Notes: generated by a model from the sequence alone, not told the origin. A stretch of 64,000 nucleotides of DNA from Fibrobacterota bacterium (GCA_023436145.1 JAEZKP010000097.1:40025-104024); one strand, 5' to 3'. Counted from the first letter of the stretch, positions 35,228 through 45,654 are shown. Numbers and translations: made by a program.

Positions 35228-37900
35228 ATGATGGAAAAACAGTACAATCCTGCACAGGTAGAAGATCGTTGGTACGCATGCTGGATGGAAAATAATCTTT
35301 TCCATGCCGATGAAAAGTCAACTAAACCTAATTATTCCATTGTCATTCCACCACCCAATGTTACAGGGGTGCTTCATATGGGACATGCACTGAATAATTC
35401 AATTCAGGATATCCTTATCCGTTTCAAACGTATGAAAGGTTTTGAGACTCTATGGATGCCAGGTACTGACCATGCCGGGATTGCCACTCAGAATGTAGTG
35501 GAAAGAAAACTGGCCAAAGAAAAGAAAAACCGTCATGACCTTGGCAGGGATGCTTTCATTGAGGAAGTCTGGAAATGGAAAGAAGTTCACCACAAGATTA
35601 TCTCCAGCCAGCTTAAGAAACTGGGCAGCTCCTGTGACTGGAGCCGGGAACGCTTTACCATGGATGAAGGATTATCAAAGGCGGTCCGTAAAGTATTTGT
35701 CCAGCTATATAAAGAAGGTCTGATTTATAAAGGTAAATACATTATTAACTGGTGTCCCCGGTGTCAAACTGCTCTTTCTGATGAAGAGGCTGAGCACAAG
35801 GAGCTCCAGGGAAAACTTTACCATTTCCGCTATCCTTATGCGGATGGCTCAGGTTATGTAACTGTTGCAACTACCCGCCCTGAAACAATGCTGGGAGATA
35901 CTGCTGTGGCAGTTAACCCTAAGGATCAGCGATATACAGGGAAAGTCGGTAAAAAACTGATTCTTCCTTTGGTAAACAGAGAAATACCTGTAATAGCCGA
36001 TGATTATGTAGATAGGGAGTTTGGTACAGGTGCAGTGAAAGTTACTCCTGCGCACGATCCCAATGACTATGCAATGGGCCAACGTCATAATCTGGAACCG
36101 ATTATGGTAATGGATGAAACCGGCCATATGACTGGCCCAATACCCGGGAAATACACTGGCAAAGACCGGTTTACGGTTCGTAAAGAGGTGGTTGAAGATC
36201 TTACTGCACTTGGCCTGGTAGAAAAAATTGAAGAACATGCCCATGCAGTAGGCCACTGTTACAGATGCAGCACGGTGGTGGAACCTTACTATTCAGATCA
36301 GTGGTTTGTCAGAATGAAACCTCTGGCAAAAGAAGCACTTTCGGCGGTTATTGAAGATAAAGTTACTTTTTATCCTTTGCGATGGAGAAAAACCTATATT
36401 GACTGGATGGAAAATATCCGTGACTGGTGTATTTCACGTCAGATATGGTGGGGTCACAGAATACCTGTCTGGTACTGTGATTGCGGGGAAATGATCGTAG
36501 CTGAAGATGTTCCCTCTGATTGTCCAAAATGCCATAACTCTTCTTTAAAGCAGGATGAAGATGTTCTGGATACCTGGTTTTCATCATGGCTCTGGCCTTT
36601 TTCCACTATGGGATGGCCGGAAAAAACACTGACATTAGATAAGTTTTACCCTACTGATACACTGGCAACCGCACCGGAAATATTGTTCTTCTGGGTTGCA
36701 CGGATGATCATGGCAGGTCTTCATTTTACTGGTAAACTACCTTTTACCAGGGTAATACTTCACGGTACAGTCCGGGACAAGACCGGGCGGAAGATGAGTA
36801 AGTCACTGGGTAATTCTATCGATCCACTGGAAATCATTCCTGTATACGGGGCTGATGCACTCCGTTTTTCCATGATCATGATTACTGCTTCCGGTGCCGA
36901 TGTCTATCTGGGTAAAGATACTTTCGATATAGGAAGAAACTTCGCCAATAAATTGTGGAATGCCTCAAGATTTATTCTGGGAAATATTGATAAGCAGTAT
37001 ACCTTTGACAAACTGCCATCTGTAGACCGGTTTAAACTGGAAGATCGCTGGATAATAAGCAAGCTACAGAAGGTAGCTGCCAGTGTAAATGAAAATCTCG
37101 ACCAGTTCAGGTTTAATGAAGTGTGTCATACACTCTACGATTTTATCTGGAAAGAATTCTGTGACTGGTACATCGAAGCAAAAAAATCAGATCTTTATCA
37201 GCAGGAAGATCCTTCGCAACGGCTGGATGCCATTTGTCTGTTAAGCTATACCCTTGCATCAATACTTAAGTTGCTACACCCGGTTATGCCGTTTATAACT
37301 GAAGAAATATGGTCAAACCTGCGGCAGAAAGTGATCTTTCCGGAGATAATTGACAGCGAATTCATTATGACTGCCAGGTTCCCGGTGGCGGACAACTCAT
37401 TTATAGATGATCAGGCGGAAGCACAGTTCGGATTGACTATGGATGTCATTACTGCGTTAAGAACAATAAGATCGGAAAACAATGTGCCACCCGACAAACA
37501 GGGTATTGCGGTAATTATTCCAGCCGATATTAATTCCACCGGGATATTACGTTCACAGAATAAACTGATTAATCAATTCGCCAGGCTGGATGAAATCACT
37601 ATTGATCAAAATGCCGAAAAACCATCTTTTGCAGGTTCATCAGTGGTTATGGGAACATCGGTTTACCTTCGCCTGGAAGGTCTGATTGATATAAATGTGG
37701 AAATCGAACGACTCAAAAAGGAGATCTCCAGAGTAAGTGGACTGATTCAGGGGACAAGAGCCCGTCTGGAAAATCAGAGTTTTGTGAGTCGTGCACCTGC
37801 AGATGTGATTACCAAAGAACGGGAAAAGCTCCAGGGTCTTATGGAAAATCTGGAAAAACTGGAGAAGAATCTTGAAACAATGCAAAAAAATGTAGCTTGA
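35228..37900 (+). CDS. valS: valyl-tRNA synthetase
   Basis: A roughly 890-residue class I synthetase that charges tRNA-Val and edits mischarged Thr. The HIGH-type motif is in PPPNVTGVLHMGHALNNS and the KMSKS loop is GRKMSKSLGNSIDP. The CP1 editing domain lies between (TTRPETMLGDTA, DDYVDREFGTGAVKVTPAHDPNDY). The C-terminus has the Val-specific coiled-coil arm (about the last 65 residues). I start at the ATG at 35228; a TTG at 35201 in frame lacks support. The ATP-grasp gene follows after a hairpin. Confidence 0.96.
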   Translation: MMEKQYNPAQVEDRWYACWMENNLFHADEKSTKPNYSIVIPPPNVTGVLHMGHALNNSIQDILIRFKRMKGFETLWMPGTDHAGIATQNVVERKLAKEKKNRHDLGRDAFIEEVWKWKEVHHKIISSQLKKLGSSCDWSRERFTMDEGLSKAVRKVFVQLYKEGLIYKGKYIINWCPRCQTALSDEEAEHKELQGKLYHFRYPYADGSGYVTVATTRPETMLGDTAVAVNPKDQRYTGKVGKKLILPLVNREIPVIADDYVDREFGTGAVKVTPAHDPNDYAMGQRHNLEPIMVMDETGHMTGPIPGKYTGKDRFTVRKEVVEDLTALGLVEKIEEHAHAVGHCYRCSTVVEPYYSDQWFVRMKPLAKEALSAVIEDKVTFYPLRWRKTYIDWMENIRDWCISRQIWWGHRIPVWYCDCGEMIVAEDVPSDCPKCHNSSLKQDEDVLDTWFSSWLWPFSTMGWPEKTLTLDKFYPTDTLATAPEILFFWVARMIMAGLHFTGKLPFTRVILHGTVRDKTGRKMSKSLGNSIDPLEIIPVYGADALRFSMIMITASGADVYLGKDTFDIGRNFANKLWNASRFILGNIDKQYTFDKLPSVDRFKLEDRWIISKLQKVAASVNENLDQFRFNEVCHTLYDFIWKEFCDWYIEAKKSDLYQQEDPSQRLDAICLLSYTLASILKLLHPVMPFITEEIWSNLRQKVIFPEIIDSEFIMTARFPVADNSFIDDQAEAQFGLTMDVITALRTIRSENNVPPDKQGIAVIIPADINSTGILRSQNKLINQFARLDEITIDQNAEKPSFAGSSVVMGTSVYLRLEGLIDINVEIERLKKEISRVSGLIQGTRARLENQSFVSRAPADVITKEREKLQGLMENLEKLEKNLETMQKNVA

Positions 37901-37935
37901 GCTGGTTACGTATAAACACACTTCAATCCAAATAC

Positions 37936-37964
37936 CCGGAGAAGATTTTTAATCTTCTCCGGAG
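37936..37964 (+). promoter_or_regulatory. hairpin overlapping the ribosome site of the ATP-grasp gene
   Basis: A perfect 12-bp stem (37936-37947 with 37951-37962) with a three-base TTT loop. Its 3' end runs into GGAG (37961-37964), the likely Shine-Dalgarno of the ATG at 37971. No T tract follows, so it is not a simple valS terminator. It could hide the ribosome site until opened. Confidence 0.6.
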
Positions 37965-37970
37965 TCTGAC

Positions 37971-39182
37971 ATGTTAAATAAGACCGATCAGCATCTCTAT
38001 TATCTTAATGCCCTTTTTGATCTAAATCTGGGAGGTTATGCTACAGGAAAAAATTCCCGCAGTGCCTCTGAGATGTCCTTACTATTTGCATACATGGGCG
38101 ATGAAAACGACAGGGTTTTGCTTGATGTGGAAATGCCGGAGGATTTCCTGTATTACCTGCATTCTATCAGAGTAAAGCCACTCGACCCGGTTGGTCAGAA
38201 AAAAGAATCTCTATATCCTGTGCCATGGGGATGGGATGTCCATACATGTGAAAAGTTTAATAATATCGGTTTAAAATGTGACAACCCGGATCTGAGCATT
38301 GTAAAAGAAGTAAATTCCCGGCGTTTTCATAACATTATCTCTAATAAACACGGATTGGGAGTTCCCGGATCGACTTACTGCGCATCTGCAGAAGATTATC
38401 TGAAAACTATAAAAATGTTTGAAGGTGGCGAACTGGTGGTAAAACCATCGTTTGGTGGTTCCGGTTTTGGGTTCAGGTTCTTAAAAAACAGAGAACAGGA
38501 AATTGATTTCGCAGAAATTGAAACCCTGATGCAGCATGGAGGAGTAGTTATTGAGCCCTGGTGTAAACGTGTCTATGATTTTTCAAGCAGTATTTTCATC
38601 CATAAAGATGGATCTTTGAGCTCAATACGTCATCAGCGATCATTTTCCAACAAATATGGTGCTTTTATTGGAATTTATTTAGCTCCTGAAGATCCATTAA
38701 TTGATAAATATAAATTTATTCAGGAAAGCGCAGTCAAAAATGCAGCCAGGACACTTTTTACTCAAGGGTATTTCGGTCCTGCCGGATTTGATTCTTTTAT
38801 CTATACAGATCATAATGAAAAAGAAAACATTGCTTCAGTGGTTGAAATAAATGCCCGTCATTCAATGAGTGATGTAGCACATGCAATAAGAAACCGCTAT
38901 GCACCACAAAGGTGGTGCTTTTTCCGGCTGATGAGCAAAAGAAGGTGTTGTCTTCCGGGAGATTATAATATATGGAAAGATTTGATAAATGGGGATCATT
39001 TCAATCCGGATACACAGGAGGGGGTAATTCTACTGACTCCATTACGTTTAAGACTGGGAAACTCATCTGTTCAACCTTTACGGAATGGATTTTTCATTTC
39101 AGCGAAATCGGAAAGGGAGCTTTTTGAACGGGACGAGAGATTAAGGAGGGTATTGGAAAAAAATCTGTTTAAAAACGACTGA
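37971..39182 (+). CDS. ATP-grasp fold protein of unknown function
   Basis: A 403-residue cytosolic protein. ATP-grasp hallmarks are visible: LVVKPSFGGSGFGF as the glycine-rich ATP loop (about residues 157-170), and near the C-terminus FGPAGFDSFIY followed by ASVVEINARHSMSDVAH, where acidic residues bind Mg2+. ATP-grasp enzymes make peptide-like C-N bonds by acyl-phosphate chemistry. Neighbours give no substrate. The start is right after the hairpin described at 37936-37964. It lies 70 bases downstream of valS and may be its second cistron. Confidence 0.75.
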   Translation: MLNKTDQHLYYLNALFDLNLGGYATGKNSRSASEMSLLFAYMGDENDRVLLDVEMPEDFLYYLHSIRVKPLDPVGQKKESLYPVPWGWDVHTCEKFNNIGLKCDNPDLSIVKEVNSRRFHNIISNKHGLGVPGSTYCASAEDYLKTIKMFEGGELVVKPSFGGSGFGFRFLKNREQEIDFAEIETLMQHGGVVIEPWCKRVYDFSSSIFIHKDGSLSSIRHQRSFSNKYGAFIGIYLAPEDPLIDKYKFIQESAVKNAARTLFTQGYFGPAGFDSFIYTDHNEKENIASVVEINARHSMSDVAHAIRNRYAPQRWCFFRLMSKRRCCLPGDYNIWKDLINGDHFNPDTQEGVILLTPLRLRLGNSSVQPLRNGFFISAKSERELFERDERLRRVLEKNLFKND

Positions 39183-39262
39183 AAATGAAAAATTTTGATT
39201 ACTGTATGCAGTATTCAGTCAGATGGCTGCAAATCTATTGAAGGAAAGTAAATTACAAAAGA

Positions 39263-39961
39263 TTAATCCATCACCAGTCGAACAGAAAATCCATACTGTT
39301 TGTTATATCGGCTGAAACCTAGATTGCTGTGATTAAATCCTATGTAATACCGATAAGCATTGAAATCATCGGTTTCTGTAGCGCTCCACCAGTATTCATA
39401 ATAGCCTTGGTCATAGAAAGTACCAAGATCATTACGACAACCACTCGGAAGAGCAGTAAAACCGCTTCTGTTATTTTGCATTTTTTTATTGCCCACAGTT
39501 CCTTCACCATTGTCATCTGCCCAAATGGTATTTGAAGCCAATGATTTGGCAATTTTATTTCCCTCTTTTGTGCCATCCCAGTTAAAACCATGGGTGATTA
39601 AAAAATTCTCCAGTTTTTCCCATTCGTCATTTGTGGGAACATGCCAACCTTCAGGAGCTAACTTACCGGTGTTTACTGCATTCCAATTGTACAATGCCCC
39701 AAAGGTAATGCCATTTGTCGGGTTATTTTCGTAAAAACAATAAGCGGCAGAGCTCATCCCTACCCAATGAGAAACATCGGCGGCAAGCGTTATTGGCATT
39801 CCGTCATTAAGTTTAGTTGTTCTGAGGTTCTCCACTGTCCATAGCTGATTCCCGATTTTAACGGTTGTATATAAATTTCCATCTATGTCGGTAACGGTTT
39901 CATTTGATGAGAGTTCGCCCTTAACGGGTTTTTTCTTTTTAAAAAAATCAAACAAGTCCAT
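39263..39961 (-). CDS. FISUMP-domain protein, apparently cytoplasmic
   Basis: The domain runs from about residue 25 to the end: DIDGNLYTTVKIGNQLWTVENL, GALYNWNAVN, GWHVPTNDEWEKLE, SGFTALPSGCRN and YEYWWSATE, then FSVRLV. This is the Fibrobacter succinogenes major paralogous domain, found mostly in Fibrobacterota and Bacteroidota and usually on secreted or lipid-anchored proteins. Here the start (ATG 39961, with AAGGAG six bases before) gives MDLFDFFKKKKPV, with no signal peptide. It may act inside the cell, or the leader may have been lost. Function unknown. Confidence 0.88.
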   Translation of the reverse strand: MDLFDFFKKKKPVKGELSSNETVTDIDGNLYTTVKIGNQLWTVENLRTTKLNDGMPITLAADVSHWVGMSSAAYCFYENNPTNGITFGALYNWNAVNTGKLAPEGWHVPTNDEWEKLENFLITHGFNWDGTKEGNKIAKSLASNTIWADDNGEGTVGNKKMQNNRSGFTALPSGCRNDLGTFYDQGYYEYWWSATETDDFNAYRYYIGFNHSNLGFSRYNKQYGFSVRLVMD

Positions 39962-40136
39962 AGTCACTCCTTTTCTGGATCAGGCTGCGGCATTCAACCT
40001 CTCTATTCGAAAAAGTGATAAAGAACCGGAAAAACCTTCTATTTTTCTACCCCAAGGGAAAAACAGCAAAAAAAAGTCCAGAAATCAAATCCCGGAAATC
40101 ACAATTATTAATAGTCATCATCCCAAAAATTAAATC

Positions 40137-43100
40137 TCAAATTCCCTTTGGCGGGAACCATCTGAAATAGATTGACAGCATGCATGGAACCATGATAAGA
40201 GTCATTATTGTAGCAAAAGTGAGTCCGTAAATCATTGCCCATGCAAAAGCGGTCCAGAAATCGGACATCTCAGATCCGATCTGAATGCCAAATGATGAAG
40301 GGTGAATATCCAGACTTACTCCAAATGCCATTGGGACCAATCCCAGAACTGTTGTTGCAGCAGTTAAAAATACCGGTCGAAACCGGGTCTTACTAGCATC
40401 TATAATTGCTTCTCTTACAGCCTCCCCGGAAGCAATTTTTTTGTTGGTATAATCAACCAGCACTATACAGTTATTAACCGCAACTCCTGCGAGTGCTATA
40501 CAGCCAATACCAGACATTATGATAACAAAAACCTGACCTGATATGAAGTAGCCCCATAGAATACCACCAATGGAAAGGAATACTGAAATCATAATAATTA
40601 TTGGCTGACCAATTGAGTTGAACTGAGCTACTAATACGACAGCAATCAGAAAGAGGGCAATTATAAATGCCTTAACCAGAAAAGTAGTTGCTTCCTCTCG
40701 CATCTCAAATCCCTCTCCGGCACCAATCCTGTATCCCAAAGGGAGATTCATATTGTAAACCAAACTGTCCACTTGCCTTTGAATGCTCTGCTTATCCTGA
40801 ACATCTTCAAAAAAATCTGCCCACACTCCTACAGATCTCTGAAAGTTTCGCCTCCTTATAATTCCAATTGCAGATCTGCTATCAACTGAAGCCACAGCAC
40901 TTAAGGGTATCCTTACTCCATCATTATCCACTATATGGATTCTCTGTATATCTGAAATCGAATTGCGGAAATCGGGACTATATCGCAGAACAATGTCGTA
41001 TTCATCTTCGCCAGCCCTGTAATTGCTTATAACTGAACCGTTTATGGCTGTTCTTACAGTGGAGGCAATATTTTGGACATTAAGGTTGTAAAAGGCAGCT
41101 CTTTTGCGGTCAATATTGATATTAATTTCCGGTTTTGCTGCTTCAAAATCGGTTTCAATAATTTTTAACTGAGCAAAATTTCTCAAAATAGTCAATATGG
41201 AATCAGCATAAATCCCCAAAATTTTATAATCATTACCAATAATATCGTAAGAAATATCATGTCCGGAAGGTGGCCCGGTTTCCTGCTCTCTTATCTCGAT
41301 GTTTGCACCACTGAAACCGTTAAATTGATTTTTAAGTGCCGCAATAGTGACTCTCCCTTTGATTTTCCGTTCGTTGTACTCTTTTAAAGACATTCTTATA
41401 AACCCCTGGTTATATTCCTCCCCTATTCCTGAAAAAACGTCCTCTTCTCCTGATCTCCCAGCTGTGGCCTGGATATTTTTAAGTGATGCAGGGACCTTTT
41501 TAGCCAGATTTTCCACTACTTTCACAAGACTGTCGGTTTTTTCCAGAGGAGTTCCCTGTGGCATTTCAACTGTAATTAATATTTCTGAAGGATCCTGAGT
41601 GGGAAAAAAAACTGGTTCTTTTCCAAACAACCCATAAAGAACAAATCCAAGAATAACAATTAAGAAGGCAACAAGCAGCACTGAAAAATTTCTACTGAGT
41701 GATTTGCGTAACCATATATCGTATCTATCCATCATCCAGTTATATAATCTGCCACCTCCGGTCATTTTTGAGGCTTGTTTACTGCTGCTAACCTTCAGAA
41801 ATCTGGAACAGAAAACCGGATTAATGGTGAGTGCGACAAAAAGAGATGAAGACAGGGTCACAATGACTGTTATGGGTATATATGCCATAAAATCACCCAT
41901 AACATCTGGCATATAGATGATGGGGAAAAAGGCAAGACAGGTGGTGAGTGTGGAGGTGATTACCGGAGATGCAACCTCGGCAGTACCGTCAATCGAAGCA
42001 TCATACTGTGATTTACCCATAGAACCATGTCGGAATATGTTTTCCACTATTACTATTCCATTATCAACCAACATCCCTAAAGCCAGAATAAGGCTGAAAA
42101 GTACCACCATATTCAGGGTAATACCCATCAATTGAAGCACAGTAAAGGAAAGAAGCATAGAAAAAGGGATTGCCAATGACACAAACAGGGAGTTTACAAT
42201 TCCTAAGAAGAGGATGGTAATCAGTAAAACCAGCAGGAAACCGGAAAACATGTTGTTTTCCAGATCCGCTATCATAAACCGTATATCCTCAGACTCATCA
42301 TAAACGTAGTTAATCGTAGTTCCCTGAGGAAAATTGCTTTTAGAGCTGTCAATTAAGGCCCGGACCTGATCGACGATTCTGATAATATTTACCCCGCTTC
42401 TTTTGGTGAGCGACAAAGTGATGGCCGGTGCACCATTAAACCGGGAGTATGTTTCCGGTTCATCATAGGTGAAAGATATGGTACTTAGTTTACTTAAAGG
42501 AATACTGATGTCCCCGGATTGAACCATAATATTTTCGAATTGTTCCGGAGTGCGGATTTCTGAATTGATTGCTATAGAATAGGTTCTGGCCTGGCTTTTA
42601 AGAATACCTCCCGGAATTGCGGTGTTGGCAATCTGCACCGCTCCGGTTACATCGTCTATTGACAGATTATAAAATGAAAGCTTCACCGGATCAATTTCAA
42701 TTATTACTTTTTTTTCCAGATTACCTGCAATTTCCACATCCAGAACACCCTGAACTCTGCGTAATTGCTCCTCCAGATCTTCTGCGGTGTTATCGATAAT
42801 ACCCAGCCCATCTTTATGAGATAATGAAATAATGAGAATCGGGAAACTGGAAGAGCTGAGTTCCTGAATGGATGGCTCTTCGATGTCATCAGGCAGCAAT
42901 GGCCTGGCCCTGTCAACCCGCTGCTGGATTCTTCTTAAAGCGGTTTCCACAGAAACATCTGAAACAAATTCGGTAAAAATAAAAGAAAGTCCCTGCTGTG
43001 ATGAAGAGGATATTTCCTGAAGCCCGTCGATGCCATTTATTTCATCCTCGATTACCCGTGTGACCAGATTTTCGACATCTGAAGCGGAAACTCCAGGGTA

Positions 43101-43244
43101 AGCAGTATTGATAAAAATGTAGGGTTGTTTTATCTCCGGAGCAGATTCGCGGGGAAGACTGGTATAAGACATTATACCGGCAACTACTATGAGTACCGAA
43201 AATGTAAATATCATGGAAGCTTTATTTACCAGAAAGCGAATCAT
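40137..43244 (-). CDS. RND efflux pump inner-membrane subunit (AcrB/HAE-1 type)
   Basis: A 1035-residue proton-driven pump with twelve membrane helices and two large periplasmic loops. The N-terminus (PRESAPEIKQPYIFINTAYPGVS) and the TM4 helix (LGMLVDNGIVIVENIF) match the HAE-1 family. At the proton relay the expected double Asp reads Asp-Asn, a variant seen in several Bacteroidota-like pumps. It overlaps the adaptor gene by 4 bases (ATGA), so the subunits are made together. The substrate is unknown; drugs, fatty acids or envelope products are typical. Confidence 0.95.
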   Translation of the reverse strand: MIRFLVNKASMIFTFSVLIVVAGIMSYTSLPRESAPEIKQPYIFINTAYPGVSASDVENLVTRVIEDEINGIDGLQEISSSSQQGLSFIFTEFVSDVSVETALRRIQQRVDRARPLLPDDIEEPSIQELSSSSFPILIISLSHKDGLGIIDNTAEDLEEQLRRVQGVLDVEIAGNLEKKVIIEIDPVKLSFYNLSIDDVTGAVQIANTAIPGGILKSQARTYSIAINSEIRTPEQFENIMVQSGDISIPLSKLSTISFTYDEPETYSRFNGAPAITLSLTKRSGVNIIRIVDQVRALIDSSKSNFPQGTTINYVYDESEDIRFMIADLENNMFSGFLLVLLITILFLGIVNSLFVSLAIPFSMLLSFTVLQLMGITLNMVVLFSLILALGMLVDNGIVIVENIFRHGSMGKSQYDASIDGTAEVASPVITSTLTTCLAFFPIIYMPDVMGDFMAYIPITVIVTLSSSLFVALTINPVFCSRFLKVSSSKQASKMTGGGRLYNWMMDRYDIWLRKSLSRNFSVLLVAFLIVILGFVLYGLFGKEPVFFPTQDPSEILITVEMPQGTPLEKTDSLVKVVENLAKKVPASLKNIQATAGRSGEEDVFSGIGEEYNQGFIRMSLKEYNERKIKGRVTIAALKNQFNGFSGANIEIREQETGPPSGHDISYDIIGNDYKILGIYADSILTILRNFAQLKIIETDFEAAKPEININIDRKRAAFYNLNVQNIASTVRTAINGSVISNYRAGEDEYDIVLRYSPDFRNSISDIQRIHIVDNDGVRIPLSAVASVDSRSAIGIIRRRNFQRSVGVWADFFEDVQDKQSIQRQVDSLVYNMNLPLGYRIGAGEGFEMREEATTFLVKAFIIALFLIAVVLVAQFNSIGQPIIIMISVFLSIGGILWGYFISGQVFVIIMSGIGCIALAGVAVNNCIVLVDYTNKKIASGEAVREAIIDASKTRFRPVFLTAATTVLGLVPMAFGVSLDIHPSSFGIQIGSEMSDFWTAFAWAMIYGLTFATIMTLIMVPCMLSIYFRWFPPKGI

Positions 43245-44278
43245 GGACTTCCATCCCTGTAGTTTATTTTTACAGATATGCCTTCACGAACAAGCTGAAA
43301 ACCTGCAGTGATGAGAAGCTCCCCTGGGATTAATCCGCTTTTAACCATTGTCCGGGTGTCTGATACAGGTCCGGTTTCTATATATTTTTTATGCACAACC
43401 CCACTGGAATCCACAACCATCACCGCATTTTGAACACCTTCCATGATAATAGATTCACTGGGTATGACTACAGCACTGTCAAAAGTCAAAAGGGCAAGTT
43501 GGATCCGTCCTGAAATACCCGGTTTCAGCTCATTATCTTTATTACTGAAATATGCTTCGGCAGAAAACAGTCTTTTCTCCTGATCTGCAGCCCTAGCCAG
43601 ATTCTTGATTATTCCAGGCCAGGATTTATCCTCAATCATAGGGATAGTCAATATTACCTCGCTGCCGACATTTACATGATAGATATCGGATTCTGTGATA
43701 CCAAATTCGATTTTAAGGCTATCCAGCCTGGAAACTATGAATGTTGGTGAATTGGCAGCGATTTCCTGATGTTGCTCTATAAAGCGAGTGGTTACTATTC
43801 CGGAAACAGGGGTGATAGCGAAAGCACCCCGATAGTTTTTAAGGGCATCCAGATAATTATTATTGGCATTTAGATATGTCAGTTGCTGCTGGTCGACTGA
43901 TAGTTGTGATGCATTACCATTAGTCAGATGTTTTTTTAATTGCTCCAGAGTAGATTTTGCGATATTGAGCTGAACGCGTGCTGTTTCTAATAAGGTGGAA
44001 GCCCTTGAGGCATCTATATTGGCCAGGGAGTACCCTTGTTTCACCTTTTGTCCTTCTATATAGTTGATTTTTTCTACCAGGCCACCCGAATAACAGATGA
44101 GGTTTGCGGTTTCCACTGGCTCAAGTCTTCCGAAATAAATTGCTTCTTCAGTAAAGCTTTGTCTGGTAACGGTAATCACGTCAACCGAAACTTTTTCATC
44201 TCTTTTTTGTCCATTCTGTCCGTTTTTTGGGGAACATGTAAGCGCCAGGCAGACGGTCAGAAACAAAGTCCATCGCAT
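43241..44278 (-). CDS. RND periplasmic adaptor (membrane fusion protein)
   Basis: A 345-residue MFP with a lipoprotein-like signal ending LALTC near residue 15. The core has the beta-barrel and lipoyl pattern (EPVETANLICYSGGLVEKINYIEGQKVKQGYSLANID), a coiled-coil hairpin and the membrane-proximal MTSG-type end. It bridges the RND pump and the TolC channel. It overlaps the pump by 4 bases and lies 2 bases after the TolC gene. Confidence 0.92.
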   Translation of the reverse strand: MRWTLFLTVCLALTCSPKNGQNGQKRDEKVSVDVITVTRQSFTEEAIYFGRLEPVETANLICYSGGLVEKINYIEGQKVKQGYSLANIDASRASTLLETARVQLNIAKSTLEQLKKHLTNGNASQLSVDQQQLTYLNANNNYLDALKNYRGAFAITPVSGIVTTRFIEQHQEIAANSPTFIVSRLDSLKIEFGITESDIYHVNVGSEVILTIPMIEDKSWPGIIKNLARAADQEKRLFSAEAYFSNKDNELKPGISGRIQLALLTFDSAVVIPSESIIMEGVQNAVMVVDSSGVVHKKYIETGPVSDTRTMVKSGLIPGELLITAGFQLVREGISVKINYRDGSP

Positions 44279-44280
44279 AA

Positions 44281-45654
44281 TTATTCTCCGTAGATGCTCA
44301 TTCCCAGCGCAATCCTCAGCTGTGCCAGCAAAAGCAGGTGTCTCAATTTTTCATTGTCCAGATTACGTGCAGCACTCCGGTACTCCTGTTCTATTTCCAG
44401 ATAAGAAATTGCATCAATAAATCCGTCCTGAAAATCCGAATCCGCCTGGTGTAATGCTTTTTGTGAAGCTTCCAACTGAAGACGGTATGCTGCGATAGTA
44501 TTGTCGGTGACTGATATCTGATTTTTAATTTCCTGAATTTGATTTGAATTTTCCCGTTCCAGTTGCTCGAGTTCCACCCGGGTAGTTTTTTCCTGCAGTT
44601 TGTACTGATTGTATTGCGCCCAGCTTCTCTTTCCATCAAAAATATTCCATGAGAGTTGTAAACCAATGGAGTAGTTAATCAGATCGGGGTTAAAAAGATC
44701 CGAACTTACCGGGATTTCCGGAATAACTTCACCATCTGTGGGCAGGGGTAATAATTCAGTTAAACCGGAGGTATCTACAGCCATAAATTCATTAAAAATG
44801 GAGCCAGTGAGATCTATTGAGGGAAAGAAAGCGGACCAGGCATTTTTTCTCAGATACCTGTTAGTTTCTGTTTCTAGGCGTTTAAGAGCGACCTGTTGAT
44901 TTTGTACATGGGAATAGGAAGATGGAATCTGCAGAAATGAATCGCCATCGTCAAGTATAAGGAAATAATCTGCAGAATCGGGCAGACCTATCAGTACATT
45001 CAGCTTTTTGATGGAAAGAGATCTGTTACTGGCTGATGATAAAAGAGATGCTCTGTCTCCTTCCAGTGATGCCTCTGTTCTTAGGAGTTCCCGCTTTGAT
45101 ACTCTTCCTGTTTCAAAATCAAGAGAGGTCCTTTCAAAGATACGCTGAGAGCGGTTGAAGGTTTGACTTGAGATTAAATAATCGGACTGCCCGGTGAATG
45201 CTATCATAAACTGTTCGATAACTTCCAAAAAAAAATTGTTTCTTTGAAGAGCATTTGATTTTTGAGCCATCTTTTTTGTTAAGGACGCCAGTTTAAAGGA
45301 ATTGATAATCTGTCCGAATTTAAAAACCGGTTGTTGCAAAGAGAAAGCCCATCGGAAAAGAAAGCCATCGATCCTATCCAGAATAATTGATGTTTCAAAG
45401 GGTTGTCCAAGCAAAGATTGATTGGCATACCCCACATTGATGCTAAGATCGATTTTGGGATAAGCTTCTGCTTTATAGATCGCTACCTGCTGGAGATCGG
45501 TCTGTGCTCTATTTTCTATTATTTGAATTTTGTTGCTTTGTTTTACGGCAATTTCAAATATATTCTGAAGGGAGTAGTTGTTTTTGATGGTATCAGCTGT
45601 TCCGCTCAATACAGCTGCCAACAAAAACGAAATGGTGTAAAGGAGAAAAGTCAC
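44281..45654 (-). CDS. TolC-family outer-membrane efflux protein
   Basis: A 457-residue exported channel subunit with a signal peptide and the repeated long helices of TolC (two homologous halves; one ends in the QQPVFKFGQI type of strand). Trimers form the duct of tripartite pumps. It is first in the three-gene operon TolC-adaptor-RND, an order common in Bacteroidota and Fibrobacterota. No regulator lies upstream. The divergent neighbour is a VOC protein. Confidence 0.92.
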   Translation of the reverse strand: MTFLLYTISFLLAAVLSGTADTIKNNYSLQNIFEIAVKQSNKIQIIENRAQTDLQQVAIYKAEAYPKIDLSINVGYANQSLLGQPFETSIILDRIDGFLFRWAFSLQQPVFKFGQIINSFKLASLTKKMAQKSNALQRNNFFLEVIEQFMIAFTGQSDYLISSQTFNRSQRIFERTSLDFETGRVSKRELLRTEASLEGDRASLLSSASNRSLSIKKLNVLIGLPDSADYFLILDDGDSFLQIPSSYSHVQNQQVALKRLETETNRYLRKNAWSAFFPSIDLTGSIFNEFMAVDTSGLTELLPLPTDGEVIPEIPVSSDLFNPDLINYSIGLQLSWNIFDGKRSWAQYNQYKLQEKTTRVELEQLERENSNQIQEIKNQISVTDNTIAAYRLQLEASQKALHQADSDFQDGFIDAISYLEIEQEYRSAARNLDNEKLRHLLLLAQLRIALGMSIYGE

